64,000 nucleotides of DNA from Penelope pileata (lineage: Eukaryota; Chordata; Aves; Galliformes; Cracidae), in NCBI GenBank assembly GCA_013396635.1, contig WBMW01001708.1, positions 1,845,984-1,909,983 on the forward strand, in the 5' to 3' direction. Every line of letters begins with the position of its first letter. Within the stretch, counting starts at the first letter, position 1. Below the pieces are notes generated by a model. That model searched no databases. It was not told where the DNA came from and saw only the letters and a list, made by a program, of their open reading frames with translations. A program made the position numbers and the translations under genes. Below are positions 27,201-39,200 of the stretch, one piece after another.

Positions 27201-30200
27201 CTGAGGGTAAATTGATACCTCAGATCCTGATTCATGGTTCAGCTACAGAACAGGATGGAGTAACTCTTTCCTTCCCAGACCTTCAGAAGGCACCAACTCA
27301 TCCTTTACCAAATCCCACACTGAATTCAGAAATGATTTCCTTATTCCCTTCTGTGTTTTATGGAAATTATAATGCTGTGTTTGCCAAGATAAGGAACACC
27401 TAGTAGCGTACTTCCTTTGTTGCCTAGAAAAAAAATAGCTGATGTTTTAGTATCCTCATGTACTGAAATGTCATATTCTGAAGTGCAGTGTTTCCTCCTC
27501 TTCCTTCTTGCCAAATCCACTTTGTATGACCAAACATTAACCTCTTCCTGACCTTACAGTGCCACTCATGCATGAAAGTCACAAGTGGGTCTAGATGGCA
27601 CGCGTAGCAGATATCTGATAAATCAATATTGACAAAGATTCGAAGGGAAATGCACAAGTTTATGAATGTTATTAATAATTTTAATGAATAACCCTGTGGA
27701 AGTTGTTTTGGAACACTTTTTTTTTTAGTGAAAAGGCTGTCTTTAAATCTTCTGGGAGTGTTTTTTGAATGGCATAGGTGTCCTGCCACTCTGATCTTAG
27801 AGGCCGAAATTATTTTACCTTGGGGCACATTTTGTTCATATCCATAAATATCCTTAGGTTACTATAAATAAAAATACGCCCAGGTTAGTTGTGACTCCTT
27901 CCTCATACTTGCTAATGTAAGACTTCTAGACTAAAAAAAAAGAAAAAGAAAAAATACCCAACAAAAACAACAACAAAAAAACTACCAAGAAAACTGAGTC
28001 ATGTCATTTGTGACCCAGTGCATGCTTTGCAATTCCTTGCAGAAATCCCTTAAAGAGAGACATGTGGCTTGGGCCAAGTGTCTCAGAGCTGAGAACTATT
28101 AGTGTAGAGACCTCCAGTGTGCTAGTTGCTGTGAATATAAACATGGAGAAAGGTCTTGTGGTGTAATGAGAAAAGACCAAAGAGGTGAGCTGCGCATCAC
28201 GCTACTTCATCCTATCTACGCTTAATCCTGTTTTACAGATTCAGCTCTATCTCCAGGATTATCCTCTGATATGATGATGAGAAGCTCATGCTTGTGACTT
28301 GAATAAATCACCTAAGTTGCATGTTAAACAGAGGAATGGTCTGTCAGGAGCCTCATCAAATTCAACAAGGAGAAATGTGAGGTCTTGCACCTGGGGCACA
28401 TGAACTCCCTGCATTGATAAGAGGCTGAGGGGAAACTGCTGAAAGAGACCTGGGAGGTCTAGCTGAAAACGAGCCAACAGCATGTCCTTGCAGCAGTGTG
28501 AAGGCTGGCAGCTTATGGACTGTATCCGCATCACAGCCAGCCCATTGAGGAAGATGATCTACAGTTTCTTATTCAGCATGCGTGAGACCACATTTGGAGT
28601 GCTGCATTCACTTTTGGGCTGCTTAATAGAAGAAAAGAATTGATAAACTGTATCAAGTACAGCATAGGGCTACCAAAGTGGTTGAGGACTAGAGAGAGCT
28701 TCCCTGAGCAGAGAAGCCAGTGAAGATGGGTTGGTTAGCCTGGAGAAGAGCTGCGTGATAGGAGAATGTGAGACAATGCCTATAAGTCAACAGATGAGGG
28801 TTTCTAACTGGATATACAATTGAAAATTTTCACAAGGAGGAATATAAATATAAAGCATTTTGTCACTGGCCTCTTGGTAACTGAACTGGTCTTGAAATCT
28901 TGTCTTGGAAATGCAACTAGACACAAGGCTAATCTTATGTTGGTGTCTTTCTGAATCAAGCTGGTATATTGACCTAGTTCTGTCACTCAGCAGCCATGAG
29001 CCAATTGGAGCCTTCAGCTGCCACCCCATCTCATTTTGTCTCATTTGGACAGATAGAGCTAATTACTGTAGGTACTCTATCCAAATTTTTACAGATTAAT
29101 TTACAGCATGATGAACAGAGTCAGTGATGGAGATGCAACCAAGAAAGTGAGGAATGCTCTGACCTTGTCACTCAGATGGATGAGGAAACATACTGCTCTT
29201 TTCCCAGATGGCTCCTGAGTTTTGCAGAAAGTCAGTGGCATGCTTAATTACTTCTGACAAATAGAGAATGCTCTTTTCTTTTAGCTTTATTGTGTTATGC
29301 CCTTCATAACAGTGGAAAACGGCAAAGCTGCATCTTGACCAGGTGCCCTTTGAGTAAGGTATTATGGAGTGAAAGTCTTAGGGCTTGAAGTATGGCTTTT
29401 CAGCTCCCATTGACTCTTGGTACCTCCTGGATTAGAAATGCATGATGCAAAGAAGTGCTTAGGTACCTGTGAGGTCAATGAAACCTAAATGCATGCCTAA
29501 ATAATGTTCTGCAAAGAGATGTTTTCTCAGCAATCAAGATGTAGTTTACATGCTATGTGGCATTTGATAGCTCTAGTTACACAGAGAAGATTAATTTGAA
29601 ATTGCATTAGGATGTGGAAAAAAAGGTCAAGATTGTTGCAATCTCCAGAATTGTGATAAATATAATAATGGTTGTAAGACTTGTCTTCTCCTAACGTTTG
29701 AAACAAACACATCCAGGGGGAAAATGTCTGTACTTTGAAATTTAGTCATGGTAACAATCCTATGTCTGTTTGCAAGATTTGCGGCAGTCCTATTTGTTGG
29801 CTTGACGGTGGATTTTTTAAACATTCAATGAAAAAGACTTTCAGGCGTTTTGTGATGGTGAAAGGAAAAATGCTTGAAGTTTGTTTTCCTCCATTGAGAG
29901 TGACTTTGGACCAGCTCTAGTTTGAACTGATTTTCAGACTTTCATTCAAAAGTGGCAGAAACATGAGGGGAAAGTCTTTCAAGATTTCTCAGCACTGAAA
30001 TGGTTTTGCTGCAGTTGGAGAAGGCTGAGAAATGCTATTGTGGGTCAGGCCAAAAGAACAACGAGGCTGGAGTCCCCCTCTGGCAGTGGCCAGTCTCTGA
30101 CACATGAGGAAGGCTTCAACAGCTATTGTATCCTCCCAGCTTCCACCACTCTGCAGTTTAGCAGCTTCCTGAGCCTGAGGTTTTTCATTTAATGGTTGTT

Positions 30201-33200
30201 GACAGACTTTTTCCCATGAATGTCTCTAATTGCTTTTTAAGAGCATGTAGATTTTTGGCACCCATGGTATCCTGTAGCACCGAGCACTTCAGTTGTGCTG
30301 TGCATTGTGTGAGAAGTCCCTATTTTTTGTTCTTGTTCAACAATTCACCTGATAATTTCATTTACTCCTCCATAAATTTCTACCGTGAGAAAACAAGTTA
30401 TTCCCTATTTATCTCTTTGAATGCTTTGCTCTTCTGGCCTCCCTCTGGTATCCTTCAGCCATCTCTTTTCTTGACTGAAGAGCTGTAATCAAGACTTATG
30501 CATGTCTTTCTGGAAGCTGCCCCATGCCTTCAGTCCATCTTGTTTTCCCTCTCTCTATGGTTTTCATTTTTATCATCTTTTTGAGATGGTAGGACCAACA
30601 CTTGCACTGAGTAGTAAAACAGAGGCTAATCTTGCACTTAAAAGGTGGCATAATATTGTTGATTTTATTCCTTTAATAAAAATCTTAATGTTGTACTGAC
30701 TTCTAAAATTTTTGTGTATGGGTCTAATCTTTTTCAAAATTATTACAATTTGCCACTCTTTACTCAAACGTAGTACTTCAGAGCCTGTTGGGTGTGCAGA
30801 CTTAGGACTTATTTCCATGTACATTACTTTGTACCTATCAACGTAATTTTATCATCCGTTTTGTTTCTTATTCCATCTGTAACATTAGAAAATTCTGTAA
30901 CTCAAATTGTCTCATTCTCTGTCCTTTTTCATGTTACTTGTGATCACCTTCCACTTGCAACTGCTAAAACTGACTGCTTACTCCCACTGTTTAAATAATG
31001 CCTTTTAGAAAAAGAGCATTGATTCCTAAGACCACTTCTGTTCCTGTCCCATGGCAGCCTTCTTTCTGCAAGAAACCTTGGTGAAGGACCTTATCCAAAA
31101 ATCTGTTGGAAATCTATGTTTATGAGGTCTGGTTGGCAGGGCTTTCCATTACAAAGACACTGAATCTTCCCCTTTACATCACATTTGTTGAAGTATCTAA
31201 TGATTCAGGTTTTGCGTAGTAGAGATTTTTGTTATTGAAAGCACCTGGTGTCCAGCCTGGAGGACTTTTTGGTGATTGGCATCATGTTTGTCATCAGCAA
31301 ATGCCTCTGGTACTGAGGCAGTTTTAAGGAACTTCTGCATGGATAACATTTGGTCTTATCTATTTCTCCTCATTTATTTTATTGGTTTGTTCTTATGACT
31401 CTTTTGTTGCCCCTCAATCTGGAACACGTCCTCCAATATCCCAAATTAAGAGCTTCCTCATATGTCTTCATGAGTTTGTGTCTAACTTTGTGAGCATTTT
31501 AGGCTTTTGGCTACTGCCTTTAATTTATTTTTGATGTGCTCTGTCCTTTTTATGTTATTCCATTTCATTGAAATAATATAATTCTGTTGTGGATTTTTAG
31601 TTTATTTACTTATTTTGATCTATTGGCTCTCCCTAGACTGAAGTATCTAAATATTTCATGGTAACTATTACAAAGTGTTCTTCAGAAGTGACTTCTGAAC
31701 CCATGTATATTTTTTTCTTAAGATGAGACAAGTCAGGAGTTGCTCCTTTTCTTTTGTTTTTCTTGAGTAGTTGTAGCATGTATAACATATAGGCTACATA
31801 TACCATAGCGTAAAGCATATATACCATGTAGATTGAGTGTGATGTTTACCCTAGCTCATATAGGGGTAACTGTAGTCTCTCATTTTTACTACATTTACTG
31901 TCCAGATGATCTCTTTTGGTCTTTTTGTCGCTGCCATCATTCTGGGCAAGGGGTCTTGTTATATGGTCCCAATATTGATGTGATATTCATATGGATTCCG
32001 TGGATAGCACTCCCAAGCATAAATACAGGCTGGGTGATGGAGTGAGAACAGCCCTGAGGAGAAAGGCTTGGGGATGTTAGTGAATAAGAAGCTCAATGTG
32101 AGCCAACAGTGTGCACTTGCAGCGTAGAAAGCCAACCATAAACTGGGCTGCGTCAAAAGAAGCATGGCCAGTAGGACAGGGGAGGTGATAGTTCCCCTCT
32201 GCTCCACTCTCATGGCACTGCACCTGCAGTGCTGTGTTCAGCTCTGGAGTCCCAGCACAAGAAGGACATGGAGCTGTTGGACCTCTCCAGGGTCCACCAG
32301 AGGCTGGAACTGAATGGGCTCCAAGGTCCCTTCCAACCCAAGNGTGATGGAGTGAGAACAGCCCTGAGGAGAAAGGCTTGGGGATGTTAGTGAATAAGAA
32401 GCTCAATGTGAGCCAACAGTGTGCACTTGCAGCGTAGAAAGCCAACCATAAACTGGGCTGCGTCAAAAGAAGCATGGCCAGTAGGACAGGGGAGGTGATA
32501 GTTCCCCTCTGCTCCACTCTCATGGCACTGCACCTGCAGTGCTGTGTTCAGCTCTGGAGTCCCAGCACAAGAAGGACATGGAGCTGTTGGACCTCTCCAG
32601 GGTCCACCAGAGGCTGGAACTGAATGGGCTCCAAGGTCCCTTCCAACCCAAGCCATGCTGTGATTCAGTGATTGTATGATTTTGTTACAAGTTGGTACAA
32701 TTGACTTGTTTGTCTGCTCTGACTTCAGGTTTTCATTAATGGACAGCAACGCTTCCACTTCTGTGACTTTCTGTATCTTTGTAATATAAATCGTTCTTTT
32801 GTTTTACAGCATTGTAATGGTTGTGTGCCTTTCACTATTGTGCCGCTTCTGTCAATATCCTCATTGAAAACTAGATACCTAAAGGTTTCCTATTTCATGT
32901 TTTAGATTTCTAGTATCTGTACAGCAGCACTTAAAGTGGAATTACTTTTTGTGGCTTCTTATTCAGATTTATTAATGTCTGTCCTATCTTTTATTTATGG
33001 ATACAAAGTTATAATGATTTCAGGCCTAGAAAATGTGTCATGTCCATTTGTACGAGCCTTACTGCACTTCTTAGTTTAAAGGTTTTCTTGTAACATTATT
33101 AACTGTAAATGCCAGTAGTCTGGTACCAGCTTGATTTAGATGAAACTCATCTTTCCTTTATAGGCAGTCTTTCTTCCAAAAGCTTCTGCTGTTCCTACTG

Positions 33201-36200
33201 AATCTAAAATTAACAGTAAGAGCTCACATTTATGAGAACAAAGTTATGCCAGTGCAGATTTTTTTGGAAAATCGTAACAAAAATATTTAATGGGCTTCCT
33301 TGACAAAAAGATTTGTTAGGATAGAAAATCTGTTAGGTTTACAGTAAATCTGTGGATACTGGAAATGCAAAACTACAGGTATTCAGACACTGGCTGTGAC
33401 TTTGTAAGCACAAAGCTTACAAAACATCATTTTGTTCTAGTGTTGACTTGGCATAAGAGAGTCAGAATCCTGAGCAAAGAGGAGAATCAGGCTTATAAAG
33501 GTGGATGCATGGTGCCTGGGTAGGATTTGGTTGTAGGAATTTGAAAGTTGAAGACTGTAAGCTAAGCAGCTTAAAATCTTCAGAATAAGAGGGAGTGAAG
33601 CTTGTAAGTGCGTCAAGCTGTTTGCTTAGATCTAGAGTAAGGAGCTTAAGTAGCTTATAACACCACAACGTTGGTAGCTCCAGAGGAAGGGGCTTACAAG
33701 CTGTGCAACAGCTACACTTCAAAGGCCTTACAAGCACTGCTGATGAAGCCTGCAGGGCTTCCAGAGAGCATGTCAAGTAAATCTGTCCGTCTGTCTGTTT
33801 CTCTGCAGTAGCTGAGTGCTTCCTTTTCTTTTCTCATTACAAAGACATGGAAAACTCTCATCACAATGTTAAATACCAGACATCTTAAATTCAGGAGATT
33901 TTCAAAATTAATTTAGTCTTGTCCTGACTATATATTCTGTCCTTCTTTGCCTCACTGGAGAAGCATGCTATTACGCTTGTTAGGCTGTACCATTTTCTGA
34001 TGAAATATTTTATGGGATACTTGAAAATGATGGAGACTCTAGTGACCTCATAGTAGGGAACAGAAAATTACCTCTATTCTATAGTTGCAAATTAGCTATT
34101 ATTGGGATCTGAAGCTTTAGACAGGTTTGTCTGTTGTTTAAATATTTCAGACTGGTTTTTCACAAGTTGCAAAATTGCACTATATTGCCTTGGTCCCATC
34201 TAACTACCATTGAAATCAGGTGTCTTACTTGGGGTTAGATAAGTCTCTATAGAGTGAGATGGCTACCTTTACAAGCTTCTACTCTACAAAATAATTGTCG
34301 TGTTTCTTTATTTACCAGTCAAAAAAACAGTTCATTATTTTGAAAAGTTATTTTATTTCAATTTGTGACCATTGCCATTTGTCCTGTCACTGGGCAGCAC
34401 TGAGAAGAATCTGGCTTTGTTTTCTGGACTTGTTCTCCCTCCATCCCCAACAAGTATCTGTGCACTTGGACAAGATCACCCACGAGCCTTCTCTTCTCCA
34501 GGCTGAACACTCCAAGCCCTCTCAGCCTTTCCTCACATATCAGATCCCTTAATTGTCTTCATGGCCCTTTGCTGGACTTTCTTAGTATGTCCACGTCTCT
34601 CTTGTTCTCTTCCCCAGAACCAGACCCAGCACTCCAGATGCCTCATCTGTGCTGAGCAGTGCTCCCTTGATGTGCTGATAATGCCTTTTAACACAGCTTG
34701 GGGTGCTGTTGGCCTTCTTTGCTGCAAGAACGCATAGATGGATCATATTTAACTTCTTGGACACCATGATTCTCCGGTCTTCTTCAGCCAAGCTGCTTTC
34801 TAGCTGATGGCCTCCAGACAGTTGGCTCTCAGTCTGTACTGGTGCACAGGGTTGTTCCTCCCTGAGTGCAGGACTTTGTGTTTCCAGTTGTTGAACTTCA
34901 TGAGGTTCCTGTTAATCCATTGCTTCAGCCTGTTGAGGTCCCTCTGATGGCAGCACAATGCTCTTACTTATCAGCCCTTCCTGATTTTGTATGGTCTGAA
35001 AACTTGTTGAGGGTGCACTCTGTCCTGTCATCAGGGGTTGTGAGTGTTGGGCAGTATCAGTCCCAGTACTGACCCCAGGGACACACCACTAGTGAGTCAC
35101 TTCTGGCTGGACTTTGTGCTGCTCATCACAGCCTTTGAGGCCAGCAGTTCAACCAGTTTTCAGTCCATCTCACTGACCACTGAACTAATCCGTACTTCAT
35201 CAGTTTGTCAGTGAGGATTTTGTGGGAGACGGTGTCAAAAGCCTTGCTGAAGCTGAGATAAACAACATCTGCTGCTTTCTCCCTCATCCACTGAACCAGT
35301 CACCTCATCTAAGAAAGCTGTGCTTACTAATCCCAATAACCTTTTTATCCATCATGTTGGGAAATGGTTTCCAGGAGGATTTACTCCACCATCTTTACAA
35401 GGATCAAGGTGCCTGAGTGGCCTGCAGTTCCCTGTATTGTCCTCCTCCCACATACTGATGCTAAGTGTGACATTTGCTTTCTTCCACTCTTCGGGAGCCT
35501 CCACCACTTGCCATGATCTTCCAGAGATCAAGCTGGCTGCATGATGGTATTGGCCAACTGCTTAAGCACTGAGGGTTGCATCCCATGAGGTCCCATGGGC
35601 TTCTGCATGCCTGGTTTATTTAAATGTTGCCCAGTGTGGCCTTTTCCATTGTGAGTAGGTCTTCCCTCCTCTAGAGTTTTCTCTGGTCTCAGGGATCTGA
35701 AAGCAAACCTCAAACCTCAGCGGTGAAGACTGAGACAAAGCAGGGGACAGCTTCAGTCCTTCATCACCAGGTCGAGCTAGTTTGTTGCAATATGCTATAG
35801 ACCTTGGTCTGTATTTGTGAGTAGGTGTGTTTGTGTGGGCTCATTTCCAAACAAACAAGCCTGAGGTTTGTGCTGATTTCCCAGACAAACTCTTCCTGTT
35901 CATGGCCAGGGATATCAGCCAGCTGCTCAGCGAGCCAGCGATTCAATTGCACGGAAGTTCAGCTTGGGTGAAAACAAAGACAGCAGTACACATTTTTCTT
36001 TTGTTTTGAATTGCTTCCGTCTCTATATCTGGAATATTTTTCTTAAAAATACATCACTTTGCAGGTGTAGCTTTGTGGACTTTCTTTCATCATAGATTTT
36101 CTTATCATTTGGAGCCATTATAGAGTTGAAAATGCTTTTGGCAGGGGAGTTAACACAGGTGCCCTGGAGCAACTCCCATTGGGATAATTGCATTATTTTA

Positions 36201-39200
36201 CCTAAAGTCCCCTTTTTGTCAGCTGTTGCCTTTGGGTTCATGTCATGTCACAAGTTGTTGTGCTTTGCTGTGCTGGCTGCCACAGGGTTGTATTTCACTG
36301 CTGACTTTTAGGGCTGAAACTTCTGCATGCAAAGTAAATTATTATTTTTTTTTTTGGTAGTGGAAGGACAATCCAATAAACCATTTTGTTTCTTATCGGA
36401 AATTGGAAAAAATGCTGCTTTTTTGAATGGAAAGAAGTGTATAGGCTGGATTTTGATATCTCATTGATTTTAAAGGGAAGCATTGACTATGCTTTGCAAT
36501 GAAAAAGTGATGCGATTTGGGAGATGCTTTCACACTCAGGAGACCTGACATGCAGTTCTAGTTCATGTAGGTGATAGCTTTTTTATAACCCAGATTCTCA
36601 CTTCTAAAATACAGAGGATGATAATTCCTATCTCTTAAGGATGTTCTGAGAGTGAATTGATTATTATTAGATTGGGATTATAAACTAGCTCAGTTGTTAT
36701 GTGGGAAATAAGATACAGGCTTGGAGATTTTTTTTTTTTTTTTTTTGTAGTTAATTCTCTGATGAGTAACTTGCTAAGGACCCTGTACACCAACAAGTAC
36801 TGAGGTCTAGTCTAGAGGCACTGATGCATTAAAGTTCATGATGAGATGAGATGCCTGGATACCTGTAGAGGAGAAGAAACCAGTTTGGTACAGAGTTCTT
36901 GAGGACAGGAATTGTTACTTCTGCTTCAAACTCTTCTATTGTATGGATTGGATTTCTGTGGTAGAAGGGAAGATGTGGGGTAGCATTTCCATTGTTTCTT
37001 CTGGGAAATCATGAAAGGAAATAGTAGCTGATAGGCCTAGTGAGCATGATGTCTGATATGTCAGATCTGACAAATGTAGTGCACAGGAAGCCAGGGCACA
37101 TATGGTACGTCATGATGCATTTTGTATTCCTCTCTTTTCAGCCAGTCAACTTTTCAGCTTGAAAAAGAAAGGGTGAATGCAGAAATCTGAAAATATGTCC
37201 ACCCTAATTAAGGGGGTGAGGTTATATTTTTTTTTCATCTTCATACTCATTGTACTCATATTGACCTTAGCAACTAACCCTAATCCTTTCCTCTGTTGTT
37301 GCCATGGAAAGTTTTGCTTGCCTGTCCCAAGAGCAGGGAGACTGAGAAAATGTGTGCAATCAAATACTCATATTCTTATTTCATAAGCAATTACGTGCTT
37401 CCAAAATCTGTTTTCAAACTGTCTCATAATTAAAATTACACTTCAGGGAGCTTTTGTGAAGAATCATGAAAGATGCATCTCCTTCTGAAGATGGCAACTG
37501 AAATCCCTTTTCTGACTGGTAACAGGACTGGGTCTTGAACCTGGGATTTGACATAAATCAAGCCAGCGCCTTTGCTATTGGGGTTAGAGTCAGTCTGTCT
37601 TCTGCTTGGGGCTATTCTACTTCTTATGAAATATTCACTGGTCCAGGGAGACAATACAACTTTGTATAACTTGATGGGGAAGGAAAATCTGTGGGATAAA
37701 GCAGAGTGTGGTTCAGGTTCTGTTCCTGCTCCAAATCAGATGATTTACGTCCTAGATGAGTCCATAGGCAGTGAGTTGATACTGTTTACCTGTTTTTTTT
37801 CTGATCTTTCTTCTGTTATTCATTTTCTGTCCTGGCCCTGAAAAATTCTTTGATTAGCTGTCATGGTCAACAACAACAAAAAAATCTTGCAGAAAAATTC
37901 TTGAGTGGCTCTCTCAGAACTACTTCATGAGTTATGAATTACAAAACAAGAGTGCCAATATGTTCTAGATAATAATGCATAGGACTTCCCATTTTATTTA
38001 ATTAATCTTTGCTATAGCCAGCATCTCTAGTTAGATCCTTGGCTTGTTTGCAGCTGCTATATTTCTACTTACCATCTGTTGGTATAAGAGGAGGTTTTAA
38101 TGCTCTTTCCCATGGCTGGAACTTTGTTTTTCCTTTTTTTTTTCTTGTGATTCTCCATAATTTAGATACCTTTACAATGTGTCTTAGTGGATTTTTAATT
38201 TTGCAGAACTCGAGTCAGTTTGCTTTTGAAAAATTAACCAGTCCGTGCCCTTGAAAAGTCATTGCATCCATTATTACCTCCACATGTGATAAGTTTAAGG
38301 AAATGATTAGCAAAGGTGTCACTCATTTCTGCATGCTGTAGATCAGATTGGACTTGCTGTGAAGTAGTGAACCATATTAAAGCTGTGAAATCAGCCCTGC
38401 TCTACAGGGACTGCAACCAGCTGCACCAATTTTACTACTTTTTCCCTTGCAGATTCAGGAATGATTGGAATGGAGTTTGACAGTTTATTTACAGATTTGC
38501 TGTGACTGACAGGATGCCAGAGGGGAAATGTTTGTACTCCCTGAAGGTAGTTTTTGGTAACTAAGCCTAAATATCTGACAGGACTTCTGTTACCAAACAG
38601 AGTGTGATCAACAGTTGTACTACTGCAAAATTCAGTGCATCTTTTGATTTAAAATACAGCTAAAATTACAGAACTAAAGCTAGCATTTGCCTTGATGGAA
38701 AGTGCACATGAACAGCAGAAGATGTGGGGCACTGGGGAATTTGAGCCTTCCAGTTTGATTCTGATCTTTCTTCCCTGTAAGAAATTAGCACAGGGGAAAG
38801 GAGAACGAGAACAACTCGCCTTCCTCTTTACTCTTGGTCACTGCTCGTCAAACTCACTGTTTGTGGGTTCCATAAATTTTTCAGTATAGGCTTGGTCCTC
38901 TTCTGTGGAAAATTCAAGTCTCCTAGACAACATGTTTTTCTTACCTAGTGGGCTGCCAAGAGTTCAGAGACCGTGTACTGAAAACTTGCATCCACGTGTG
39001 TGATGTTAAGGCTCCTTGCAGTTTAACCTTGAAATTAATAAAATCAAATTCGTCTTACTCTCCTCTTACAAGTCATCTTTTTGTTTAGAACTCAAGCAAA
39101 TAGGGTTTTTCTTTTTCATGATGGTGTTGTGCAGTTTTTTATCATCAGTGTAAGTCTACAGTAACCTGACTAAAGTATCCTTGTGATATATAAAAATCAG

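Noticed and set aside
32077..32758. Minus-strand frames of 148 and 123 codons
   Set aside because: They are antisense to a CR1 fragment, and one spans the N and the duplicated segment, so it is partly an artefact.
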